From a virus, in IMG/VR virus record IMGVR_UViG_3300012984_000013, positions 77,581 to 118,792 of that record: a DNA stretch of 41,212 nucleotides, one strand, 5' to 3'. Position numbers and translations under genes: made by a program. The notes under the pieces were generated by a model. The model searched no databases and was not told the DNA's origin. It was given only the letters and a program-made list of their open reading frames with translations. Below are positions 6,793 to 14,402 of the stretch, one piece after another. Within the stretch, counting starts at the first letter, position 1, and each line of letters starts with the position of its first letter.

Positions 6793-7650
6793 ATGGGAAT
6801 TAGTGGAAAATTAAGAGAAAACAATTTTGACAGCTTAGAAGTAGGACTTTTTTTAGCTGATGTAGTAGCAGTAAATCCAAGTATTGAAGAATTTAAGGAA
6901 ATTTTAGGTAGAGAACTAGATGCAGATAGTAAAGCTGCTGACTATCTAGGTGACAGTAAGGAAGGAAACATGACTGCTAGAATTGATTTTTGGTTGAAAG
7001 ATAAGCGAGAAAAGTTCAAAAAAGTGAGCTTTTTCTTGGAAAATAAGCTCAAAACTAATAAAGATAACACTAAAAACCAGTATATTAATACTGTAGGTAG
7101 CTGTTCTTGGGCTAGTGATGAGAGTCTTCTTCCAGATTGGTTTAAAAAACGAGAATACCGTCAAGCTTATGTAGGAGAAGAGGATTTATATCGATTTATG
7201 AGTACTTGGTTAGGTAAATTGGATTTTAAAGATGCTGATACTACTCTTAGTCTTGATTTTAAGAAGCTTATTAAAGGTAATGTTAAGGAAATCAAAGAAC
7301 AAATTGGTTCAGAATTAAGCAGTCCTGTAGTAGCTCTAGCTACTGTTAAAACAGTAGAAAAGGAAGATGGGGATAAATCCTATCAATCTGTCTATAATAG
7401 GGGATTTCTACCTGAATATAGCCTAAAACAGTTCAGATTAGTAGATTATACAAATGATGAAGTTATTGAGAATCTTAAACGTAAAGATCCTAAGAAGCTT
7501 ATGACACATGAGCGATTTGTGCTTCAGGTAACTAATTCAGAGCATGGGGTTAAAGAAAGCTACATACTTAAAGATATCAAGGAATATAATCCTTCTGACT
7601 TCCTAGTAGGAACAGATAAGGTTATTTCTGACGATGATCCAGGATATTAA
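6793..7650 (+). CDS. Possible single-stranded DNA-binding protein, 285 aa
   Basis: An acidic protein with a mixed alpha/beta pattern and a strongly acidic end (S-D-D-D-P-G-Y), like the acidic tips through which SSB-type proteins recruit partners. It is the last gene before a strong terminator and sits in the same operon as the Sak4-like NTPase, a family known to act with an SSB. No OB-fold motif can be proven by eye, so the role is inference from tail and context. Alternatives are a structural or inhibitor protein of unknown class. The many scattered Trp, Phe and Tyr residues would suit base stacking. Confidence 0.72.
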   Translation: MGISGKLRENNFDSLEVGLFLADVVAVNPSIEEFKEILGRELDADSKAADYLGDSKEGNMTARIDFWLKDKREKFKKVSFFLENKLKTNKDNTKNQYINTVGSCSWASDESLLPDWFKKREYRQAYVGEEDLYRFMSTWLGKLDFKDADTTLSLDFKKLIKGNVKEIKEQIGSELSSPVVALATVKTVEKEDGDKSYQSVYNRGFLPEYSLKQFRLVDYTNDEVIENLKRKDPKKLMTHERFVLQVTNSEHGVKESYILKDIKEYNPSDFLVGTDKVISDDDPGY

Positions 7651-7672
7651 TTAATTTGTTTTCGTTTTGTTC

Positions 7673-7703
7673 AAGGTGAGGTAGTAATATCTCACCTTTT
7701 TTA
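7673..7703 (+). terminator. Rho-independent terminator after the Sak4-vWA operon
   Basis: Perfect 8-base stem AAGGTGAG (7673-7680) / CTCACCTT (7691-7698) with a 10-base loop and a run of six T at 7697-7702. It ends the transcript 22 bases after the stop of the possible SSB gene. Confidence 0.85.
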
Positions 7704-7717
7704 TTTAAATTGCATAT

Positions 7718-8092
7718 ATGATAACAGAAAATAATAAGATTAAATTTAGGGCATTAAATCCTTTTACAAATACTATAATTGAAGACGTATCAGATTTAAC
7801 AGTAGATCAGTTATTAACATCTGAACTAGTTCCGTTAAGATATTCTGGAATTAAAGATGATAATGGAGAGGAAATATATGAACATGATATAGTAAGAGGT
7901 ATAGGATTTGACCAAAATGAATATTTCATTGCGAAAATAGAATTTAAATCAGGAGCTTTTGTTACATTAGTTAATGGGTGGGCTACTTCTTCAGATTTAG
8001 GTGGATGGGCTATAGAAATTATAAGAATAGGTAGCATTTATGAAAAAGAAAACAAGGAATTATATGAAAGATATGTTTGGAAAAGAGTTTGA
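7718..8092 (+). CDS. YopX-family protein
   Basis: A 124-aa protein with the YopX pattern: I-K-F-R-A near the start, Y-S-G-I-K-D-D-N-G-E-E-I-Y-E-H-D-I-V in the middle (family form: tGLkDknGkeIYEGDIV) and I-G-S-I-Y-E-K near the end. YopX proteins are small beta-rich phage proteins of unknown molecular role. It starts 15 bases after the terminator, with no clear consensus promoter in the gap, so it may rely on readthrough or on a promoter I cannot recognise. Confidence 0.85.
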   Translation: MITENNKIKFRALNPFTNTIIEDVSDLTVDQLLTSELVPLRYSGIKDDNGEEIYEHDIVRGIGFDQNEYFIAKIEFKSGAFVTLVNGWATSSDLGGWAIEIIRIGSIYEKENKELYERYVWKRV

Positions 8093-8381
8093 AAATGGCC
8101 ATATTGCTGCTGTAAGATACGTTTGGAATTCTTATGTAGGGGTAATTCGTCCATTTAGAGGTTTTACCTCTGAAGGTGCTCGTAGATTTGCGTTTTTTAG
8201 CCCTCACCCTATAGAACAGAATAAAACATATCAAATATTAGGACATGTTAGTAAAGACCATAAAGATTTTAATGAGGAAGTGTTTAATTGGTATCATAAT
8301 GAAGAAGGAGAATGTCCTGTTAAGATAGAAGTGTATAGAGATTTTGCAAAGGAAACGGAAGAATTTTTGAAAAAGAAATAA
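8040..8381 (+). CDS. Hypothetical protein, 113 aa
   Basis: No domain is recognised. The first ATG gives a 53-base overlap with the YopX gene; an in-frame ATG at 8064 would reduce this to 29 bases, so the start is uncertain. The protein is basic at both ends and has an aromatic centre (V-R-Y-V-W-N-S-Y-V-G-V-I-R-P-F). It lies two bases before the primase-like gene. Confidence 0.68.
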   Translation: MKKKTRNYMKDMFGKEFENGHIAAVRYVWNSYVGVIRPFRGFTSEGARRFAFFSPHPIEQNKTYQILGHVSKDHKDFNEEVFNWYHNEEGECPVKIEVYRDFAKETEEFLKKK

Positions 8382-8383
8382 TT

Positions 8384-9388
8384 ATGCCTATACAAGGTAA
8401 ACTAAAGCAAGATTTAACAATGGATAGTATCCTTTCGAAAGTATCAGAATTTGATATTTTTAAAGCCTATTATCCTGGTAATTTCGAATTAAACCAAGTC
8501 TGTATATCACCATTTCCAAGAAGTAAAGGTATAGAAACTCATCCCTCCTTTGTAATAGGAAATAAGTACGGACATTTATCATTTATTGATTATGGAGACT
8601 CAGAAAAAAGAGGCGATTGTTTTAATTTTGTAAGACTTATTACTCATTCTAGCACTTTAAATGAGACATTAGAACATATAGATAGTAAATTTGGCTTAGG
8701 TTTTAGAGGTGTTCAGAGAGACTATAAAAAAGCTATTTCTGAATATAAACAACCAGAGGTTACTAAAAGAAACACAGTAATACAAGTTGTTACTAGGAAA
8801 TTTACTTTAGAAGAGTTAAAATATTGGTCAGAGTATCATGTTGATTTACAGGATCTTAGAAAAAATGATGTTTATTCTATAAAAACTATGTATTTCAATA
8901 AAACTAAATTTCCACTAAAAGATACAGAGTTAAGATTTGGTTATTTGTTTGGAAACACTTGGAAGATATATCGTCCTTTTAGTGATAAAAAGAATAAATG
9001 GCTATCTAATGTACCACTACAAACTTCTTGGGGAACAGAGAATCTTAAAAAAGGTAAAAATAGCCTAATTTGCAAAGCAAAGAAGGATTTTATGGTATGC
9101 AAAAAGATATTAGATGAAGTGGTAGGTATTCAAAATGAAAGTCTAGCAGCCTTTTCAGAAAAATTTGTAAATGAAGTAACAAATAATTCAGAAGAAGTAT
9201 TTTATGGAGGAGATTCAGATGCACCAGGAAAACAAGCGAGTTATAATATAACTGGAGCATTTGGATATAAACATATAAATGCACCAGATAGACTACTTCC
9301 AGCAACAAAAGATCTAGCTGATTGGGCTAAATTAGAAGGATTGGATGCCTTAGAGAGACATTTTAAAAACAAAAAATTAATAATATGA
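8384..9388 (+). CDS. DNA primase-like protein (degenerate CHC2 plus Toprim)
   Basis: A 334-aa protein. Residues about 40-90 match the DnaG-type N-terminal region (C-I-S-P-F-P-R, T-H-P-S-F-V-I, H-L-S-F-I-D-Y-G, R-G-D-C-F-N-F), but the full set of zinc Cys/His ligands is absent. The C-terminal part resembles a Toprim domain: K-A-K-K-D-F-M-V near 227, then F-Y-G-G-D-S-D-A-P-G-K-Q (acidic D-x-D) and K-D-L-A-D-W. The likely role is synthesis of RNA primers for replication, acting with the phage helicase. It overlaps the next gene by four bases (ATGA). A Toprim nuclease is an alternative, but the combination of blocks favours primase. Confidence 0.75.
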   Translation: MPIQGKLKQDLTMDSILSKVSEFDIFKAYYPGNFELNQVCISPFPRSKGIETHPSFVIGNKYGHLSFIDYGDSEKRGDCFNFVRLITHSSTLNETLEHIDSKFGLGFRGVQRDYKKAISEYKQPEVTKRNTVIQVVTRKFTLEELKYWSEYHVDLQDLRKNDVYSIKTMYFNKTKFPLKDTELRFGYLFGNTWKIYRPFSDKKNKWLSNVPLQTSWGTENLKKGKNSLICKAKKDFMVCKKILDEVVGIQNESLAAFSEKFVNEVTNNSEEVFYGGDSDAPGKQASYNITGAFGYKHINAPDRLLPATKDLADWAKLEGLDALERHFKNKKLII

Positions 9389-9795
9389 AGATTTTTCTAG
9401 ATGATATAAGAGAACCTTCTGAATGTGCTAAATATATGCATAATAGGATAGGAAAAGATAATCTTACCTATTTAGAAGGAGAATGGTATATAGTAAGAAA
9501 TTACGATCAATTTTGTAGAGCTTTAGTAAAATACGAGCAGGATATTACACATATATCATTTGATCATGATTTAGCAGATGAACATTATACTCCAGAAGAA
9601 TTTTGGGAAACTAAAGAAAAGGCTGAAGAATGGGCTTCTAAACAAGAATATAAGGAGAAAACTGGGTATGATTGTGCAGTATTTTTTAATGAAAGGTTTA
9701 AAAATAAGCAAGTATGGCCTACCTTATATGTTCATTCTATGAATCCTGTAGGTACAGAAAGAATTATAAATTTATTTAAAATGAAAATAATATGA
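9385..9795 (+). CDS. Cyclic-phosphate processing receiver (cREC) domain protein
   Basis: A 136-aa protein with the cREC pattern: K-I-F-L-D-D-I-R-E-P at the start, I-S-F-D-H-D-L-A-D-E in the second third, and a late basic-aromatic segment before the C-terminus (V-H-S-M-N-P). The paired acidic residues and D-H-D motif are proposed to form a metal-dependent site acting on cyclic phosphates, for example at RNA ends or in signalling nucleotides. Phage copies are common but biochemically little known. It is linked by ATGA junctions to the primase-like gene before and the DUF932-like gene after. Confidence 0.82.
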   Translation: MKIFLDDIREPSECAKYMHNRIGKDNLTYLEGEWYIVRNYDQFCRALVKYEQDITHISFDHDLADEHYTPEEFWETKEKAEEWASKQEYKEKTGYDCAVFFNERFKNKQVWPTLYVHSMNPVGTERIINLFKMKII

Positions 9796-10598
9796 CAAAG
9801 GAAAAACCAACTTATGAAATTAGTAGAGGACTGTTAGTAGCTGCTCCAGTACCTCCAGATACAAGAACTTACAAAGCATTTGCACACGAAAAGGTTATTG
9901 ATTTAACTCTAAATGCACTAAATGATGCAGGTTTTGTGCTAGATAGTGAAAGTTATAAAGCAACTTCAGATCAACAGATTGCTATCGGTAAATATACCAT
10001 TAAAAGTGTAGCAGATAGTGAAATGCAACTCCAGATTGCATGGTTAAACTCATATAATAAGGCTAAAAGGCTTACTTGGGGTATTGGTGGACAAGTATTT
10101 ATTTGTGGAAATGGTATGATTTCTGCTGATTTAGGAGCTTTTAAGAAGAAACATCAAGGTGAAATTCAGGATTATTCACCTAAAGCCATTACAGAGTACG
10201 TTAAAAAGGCTGCTGATGTATTTAGAGAAATGCAAAGAGAAAGGGAAGAAATGAAAAAAGTAGAGGTCGATAAAACCATTACTGCTCATATACTAGGAGA
10301 AATGTTCCTAAATGAGGATTTCATTACTACTACTCAATTAAATATCATTAAAAGAGAGATTGAGCACCCTACATATAACTATAATGCTCCAGATAACAGC
10401 TTATGGTCACTATATAACCATACCACATTGGCTATGAAAGATTTACATCCTGCTCTATATATGAACAACCATATGGCAGCACATAAGTTCTTTGTATCCC
10501 GTTCTGGTATACTTATCCCTAATTCTGAGGTTATTATACCAGAAACGGGTAGTCATCCACAAGCTGAGTTATTTGACACTAATTTAACAGCAGTATAA
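9792..10598 (+). CDS. DUF932-like phage protein
   Basis: A 268-aa protein whose central segment (I-A-W-L-N-S-Y-N-K-A, then G-G-Q-V-F-I-C-G-N-G-M-I) resembles the core of DUF932 phage and plasmid proteins, whose function is not established. A later helical stretch has alternating Glu and Arg/Lys (M-Q-R-E-R-E-E-M-K-K). It overlaps both neighbours, by ATGA and by one base (TAATG). It is probably cytoplasmic. Confidence 0.72.
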   Translation: MTKEKPTYEISRGLLVAAPVPPDTRTYKAFAHEKVIDLTLNALNDAGFVLDSESYKATSDQQIAIGKYTIKSVADSEMQLQIAWLNSYNKAKRLTWGIGGQVFICGNGMISADLGAFKKKHQGEIQDYSPKAITEYVKKAADVFREMQREREEMKKVEVDKTITAHILGEMFLNEDFITTTQLNIIKREIEHPTYNYNAPDNSLWSLYNHTTLAMKDLHPALYMNNHMAAHKFFVSRSGILIPNSEVIIPETGSHPQAELFDTNLTAV

Positions 10599-11329
10599 TG
10601 CAGTGGGATAAATTTGCACCATTTTTCCATGAAAGCTGGCACTCTAAGATTAAGAAATGGGTAGAAAGTGAGGATTGTGATAAATTGTATACTTTTTTAA
10701 AGTCAGAGTCAAAAAGAGGGGTTCAAATAGCCCCTCTTTCTAATTTGACCTATAGAGCCTTTTTAGAAACACCTTTAAATGAGGTTAAAGTAGTACTTTT
10801 ATCCTGGTGTCCATATCATTCCTTTTATAATGGAGTAGCTGCTGCTGATGGTTTAGCTTTTAGTTGTTCTGTAACTGGGAAATTACAACCTAGTCTTATA
10901 ACCTTTTATGAAGGTATAGAAAATGATATATCTAATGGATTGAACCTAGAGTATGTAAAATACCCAGATTTAAGCTATTTAGCTCATCAAGGAGTGTTAT
11001 TGATGAATTGCTCTTTAACTGTAGCTAAAGGTAAAGCTGGTAGCCATGATGAAATATGGCATGGATTTACTAAGTTTATTCTAGAAGAATGTCTAGCGTA
11101 TACAGGGATACCTATAGTCTTTATAGGCAAAGATGCTCAAAAGTTTGAAAGATACGTATCTCCTTTGACACACGGTTACATATTTAGTATAGAGCATCCT
11201 TCATTTGCTGCAAGAAATAATCAACTTTGGAACACTAAAGGTGTTTTCACTAAGATTAATAGGATTATTAGAGAAGCTAATGGTCCGGAGTTTGAGATAG
11301 ATTGGTTAAATACTAAACCTCCTTTTTGA
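10598..11329 (+). CDS. Family 1 uracil-DNA glycosylase homologue with altered catalytic motif
   Basis: A 243-aa protein that matches family 1 UDG along its length: P-L-N-E-V-K-V-V-L-L before motif A, G-L-A-F-S (uracil-stacking Phe88), Q-G-V-L-L-M-N-C-S-L-T-V (Asn137), S-H-D-E-I-W-H-G-F-T, and H-P-S-F (His200). Motif A, normally G-Q-D-P-Y-H, reads S-W-C-P-Y-H at 69-74, so the water-activating Asp is Cys71. Uracil recognition should be possible, but base excision may be weak or lost. It may protect phage DNA, bind uracil-DNA, or serve as a replication factor. The gene contains a strong internal hairpin, and its stop overlaps the HNH gene start (TGATG). Confidence 0.85.
   Translation: MQWDKFAPFFHESWHSKIKKWVESEDCDKLYTFLKSESKRGVQIAPLSNLTYRAFLETPLNEVKVVLLSWCPYHSFYNGVAAADGLAFSCSVTGKLQPSLITFYEGIENDISNGLNLEYVKYPDLSYLAHQGVLLMNCSLTVAKGKAGSHDEIWHGFTKFILEECLAYTGIPIVFIGKDAQKFERYVSPLTHGYIFSIEHPSFAARNNQLWNTKGVFTKINRIIREANGPEFEIDWLNTKPPF
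10713..10739 (+). other. Strong hairpin inside the UDG-like gene
   Basis: Perfect 9-base stem AAAGAGGGG / CCCCTCTTT with a 9-base loop, inside codons 39-47. It resembles a terminator stem but lacks a long U tract. Confidence 0.5.
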
Positions 11330-11664
11330 TGATTACTGAATGGAGATTTAGAATACTTGATAAGTATCCTAATAGGATTATATGTGATGATAGTTCCATA
11401 TACAACTCAAAGGGTAAGAAAATGGCTCCAAAGCCTGGAAAAGGTAGATATCTTAGAAATAGGGTATATAGGGATGGTAAAGAGTTGTATTGTTGGATTC
11501 ATAGAATGGTGGCATATGCTTTTCTAGGTGATTGTACAAGGTTAGAAGTACACCATAAGGATAGAAATAGGCAGAACAACTATCATACAAACCTTGAGAT
11601 TATGACTAAAAAGCAGAATTTAGATTTAAGAGTATACACTAAACCGGACGATTGTCCTTTCTGA
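11329..11664 (+). CDS. HNH endonuclease
   Basis: A 111-aa protein with the HNH core E-V-H-H-K-D-R-N-R-Q-N-N followed by N-L-E-I-M, the standard metal-binding and catalytic hairpin, preceded by W-I-H-R-M-V-A-Y-A-F as in NUMOD4/HNH phage homing enzymes. The ATG at 11329 overlaps the UDG-like stop (TGATG); an in-frame TTG three bases earlier is unlikely. Its end, T-K-P-D-D-C-P-F, resembles the UDG end T-K-P-P-F, which may be a trace of insertion at that gene's 3' end. It probably cuts or nicks double-stranded DNA as a free-standing homing endonuclease. Confidence 0.85.
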   Translation: MITEWRFRILDKYPNRIICDDSSIYNSKGKKMAPKPGKGRYLRNRVYRDGKELYCWIHRMVAYAFLGDCTRLEVHHKDRNRQNNYHTNLEIMTKKQNLDLRVYTKPDDCPF

Positions 11665-11665
11665 T

Positions 11666-11899
11666 ATGGAAATAGAAGAAATATTTAACGCTACATGGAA
11701 AGGTTTTTTAAATTTTAACGAATACTCTCCAAAAGAAAAAGAAGTTTATAAAAAAGAGTATTCACCTAATGAAATAATGAATATTATTAAATTTGCATAT
11801 AATCAAGCTATAGATGATGCTATTAAAAATACTAATTTTATATATGGAATAGCGTGGGAAACAATAGATAAAGAAGGACTCCTGAAACTCAAGAAATAA
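11666..11899 (+). CDS. Hypothetical protein, 77 aa
   Basis: A small protein rich in Glu, Lys, Asn and Tyr (K-E-K-E-V-Y-K-K-E-Y) with no recognised motif. It begins one base after the HNH stop and its last base is the first base of the next start codon (TAATG). Probably all helical. Confidence 0.6.
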   Translation: MEIEEIFNATWKGFLNFNEYSPKEKEVYKKEYSPNEIMNIIKFAYNQAIDDAIKNTNFIYGIAWETIDKEGLLKLKK

Positions 11900-12078
11900 T
11901 GCAAGAAATAAACGAACTAATACGAAAAACAATAAATACATATCCAGAACTGGAATATGATTTAGAAGCCATAAAATTATCATTTATGGAGGAGTTAGAA
12001 TGGGGTGCTGACGAAGAATATGTGATAAATCATATTAAAATTGCAATAGCTGAACTAATCAAAAATCAGACAGTATGA
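11899..12078 (+). CDS. Hypothetical protein, 59 aa
   Basis: A continuous frame fills the gap between its neighbours, starting at TAATG and ending at ATGA with the rIIA-like gene. It encodes a predicted two-helix protein with the acidic centre E-E-L-E-W-G-A-D-E-E and the helix I-K-I-A-I-A-E-L-I. The junctions on both sides support it. Function unknown. Confidence 0.65.
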   Translation: MQEINELIRKTINTYPELEYDLEAIKLSFMEELEWGADEEYVINHIKIAIAELIKNQTV

Positions 12079-14339
12079 TACTGGAAAAACAAACAGAAAA
12101 CTTAGTACTATCAGAAGGTACATCAGGAGATGTTATAAAGTCAAAATTGGACATAGAAAGTGCAGATTTTCTAATGAGAATGATGACTAAAGGCTTCTAT
12201 TCAGATGCTATAGGTTCTACAGTACGAGAAACTGCATCAAATGGTGTAGATAGCCATAGAAAGGCTGGAATTGATGATCCTATAGTAGTTACTTTGAGTT
12301 CAAATATACAAGGTAACTGGGAATATTCAGTTGAGGATGTAGGAGTAGGTTTAGATCATCAAACTGTGATAGATGTTATTTCCATGTACGGAAAATCTAC
12401 CAAAAGAGATGATGCTAATGCGATCGGTTGCATGGGTCTTGGCTGGAAGTCACCTCTTAGTTATACTCCTTCATTCTACTTTATAGCTAGGAAAGATGGT
12501 ATAGAAAGGAAATATATCCAATCCGAAGATGAAGAAGGAGGAAGTAGCATTGAATTATTATATGAACAAGAAACTATTGAAAGAAATGGAGTAAAGGTTA
12601 TTGTTCCTGTTAAATATAGTGATAGGTATGACTTTGTTAATTCTATTAAGGAGCAACTAGCTTATTTTCAGGGTGTTTATTTTAATGTAGATGGAGTTCC
12701 AAAAGACTTTAAAATACATAGAAGTGAACACTTTCAATGGTCAGAACTATGTGAAGATAAGGATCTTCATATATGTCTGGATGATGTATATTACCCTATT
12801 GACTTCAATAAACTAGGTATAGGTAGAATTCATATTCCCGTAGGATTAAGATTTAGCCTTTCAGATGGTATATACCCTCTTCCTAATAGGGAAAGTATCA
12901 GATATACTACAGAATCCAAAACTGTTATTTTTAATAAAATTAAGCAGGTTGCTGATTATTTTGTAAATTTCTATAATGAATCTGTTACTGAAACTGAGGA
13001 TATTGAGAAAATCTTTGATTTCTTTAGATATTCAGACAGGAAGGTAAAGGGATTTAGAGAAAATAGTACTATATCAATTGGTGATTTAACTATATATAGT
13101 TCTATTAAACCTATAACTCCTACTTTAAAAGGAATAAAGAAAACAGACCTACAAAGAGTGTTCCATATGAAGGATAGTCTATTTAAAGAATATACTATAA
13201 AGTATAAATATTCTTATGGTAGATTTACAGGAACTGGTAATAGTAGCTATGATAGGGAGTTTAATCATCAAAAAGCTACAAGAAACGATAAAATATACAT
13301 CTTTTCAGGAGAACTTTCTAATAAGATGAAAAACTACCTCAGAGATGATATATTAACTAGAGGTTTAGATACTCTATTTATTCAAAAAGAAAGAGTTACT
13401 AGATTAGGCAAGATAGGACCAACTCTTTGGGGAGTTAATGCTAATACTTATATAGATATCCTTAATCTTAATAAATACCCTAAAAGTGATTGGAGGGATA
13501 TGATTAAGGAATATCAGTATATTAAGTCCTTATATGAGGCTAAGTTCCTAAAAGCTGATGGTATTATCATTCCACAAGAATATATTAACAGGAAAAAGTT
13601 AGAAAGACAGGATTTATTGGTAAAAAAGGATAGGAGACTAAAGCTAACTGGTGAAATTAATGTAAAGGTAGCCTCTAATTTGGAAAGGTATGTTTCTGAT
13701 AAAAACTGTAAGTTCGAATCTGTAATATTTAATCTAAAAGAGATACATAAGGATAAGAAAGTTACAGTTTATTGTGAAAATACTCCTGAGAATGCTCAAT
13801 TGATTCAAAAATGGTTTACTATAATTAATAGGGGTAAAACTAGGTTTGCTATGCTCTCTACCAGGGAAATGAAGAATATTAAGGGTTTAAATGTACATAA
13901 TTGGGTTAAAATGGAAGATTTCTTAAAAGGTAAACATATACAGTTCAGAAGAATAGTAACTGCATATTTAATAAATAACTTGATAGTTGATCATTATTCT
14001 TCTTTTGCTAAGAAAGATAAATATATTAGTAGGATTTCTACACATTTGTATGATAATTTAACTATATTAGAAAATTATAAGAGAGACAACTTTCACAGTG
14101 GAAATGAGGAATTATATAAAGAATGTGTAAAATTGGCAGAATCTGAAAAATTATTTGATTATTCTGTGTATTATATCTATAAAGAAGTTAAATTTACACT
14201 TGAAAAACTTAAATTCTTAGAGCCTGTTTTAGCTCATGTTCCTTATGAAGATAAAGGTGTAATAGATGCTTTAAAGGATCTATTTAAGTATTATAAACAA
14301 AAAATTGATTGGAAACATTATAAACTACCAATTAATTAG
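12075..14339 (+). CDS. rIIA-like GHKL ATPase
   Basis: A 754-aa protein with the GHKL ATP-binding blocks: the N box R-E-T-A-S-N-G-V-D-S at residues 51-60, G1 box V-E-D-V-G-V-G-L-D at about 86-94, and G2 box G-C-M-G-L-G-W-K-S at 118-126. Length, architecture and the rIIB-like gene that follows fit the T4 rIIA family, membrane-associated proteins linked to lysis timing and to overcoming exclusion by prophage defences. The C-terminal 600 residues carry no further recognised domain. The gene ends in TAG at 14337-14339, yet the frame stays open for 20 more codons to a TGA that overlaps the next ATG. That suggests either readthrough or a recent nonsense mutation. Confidence 0.85.
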   Translation: MILEKQTENLVLSEGTSGDVIKSKLDIESADFLMRMMTKGFYSDAIGSTVRETASNGVDSHRKAGIDDPIVVTLSSNIQGNWEYSVEDVGVGLDHQTVIDVISMYGKSTKRDDANAIGCMGLGWKSPLSYTPSFYFIARKDGIERKYIQSEDEEGGSSIELLYEQETIERNGVKVIVPVKYSDRYDFVNSIKEQLAYFQGVYFNVDGVPKDFKIHRSEHFQWSELCEDKDLHICLDDVYYPIDFNKLGIGRIHIPVGLRFSLSDGIYPLPNRESIRYTTESKTVIFNKIKQVADYFVNFYNESVTETEDIEKIFDFFRYSDRKVKGFRENSTISIGDLTIYSSIKPITPTLKGIKKTDLQRVFHMKDSLFKEYTIKYKYSYGRFTGTGNSSYDREFNHQKATRNDKIYIFSGELSNKMKNYLRDDILTRGLDTLFIQKERVTRLGKIGPTLWGVNANTYIDILNLNKYPKSDWRDMIKEYQYIKSLYEAKFLKADGIIIPQEYINRKKLERQDLLVKKDRRLKLTGEINVKVASNLERYVSDKNCKFESVIFNLKEIHKDKKVTVYCENTPENAQLIQKWFTIINRGKTRFAMLSTREMKNIKGLNVHNWVKMEDFLKGKHIQFRRIVTAYLINNLIVDHYSSFAKKDKYISRISTHLYDNLTILENYKRDNFHSGNEELYKECVKLAESEKLFDYSVYYIYKEVKFTLEKLKFLEPVLAHVPYEDKGVIDALKDLFKYYKQKIDWKHYKLPIN

Positions 14340-14402
14340 GAAGTAATAGAGGATTTAGTAGAAGAAAATATCGAAGAATTAATAGAAAACGAAACAATAT
14401 GA
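14340..14402 (+). other. In-frame open extension after the rIIA-like TAG stop
   Basis: Twenty sense codons follow the TAG in the same frame, encoding an acidic helical peptide (E-V-I-E-D-L-V-E-E-N and so on), and end in TGA at 14400-14402 that forms ATGA with the next start. No start codon exists inside, so it can only be translated by reading through the amber codon. Confidence 0.55.

Noticed and set aside
14337-14339. Genome-wide reassignment of TAG to an amino acid (as in some crAss-like phages)
   Set aside because: TAG ends RNR just before a terminator and ends the methyltransferase inside a terminator loop; no long gene shows internal TAG codons that must be read.
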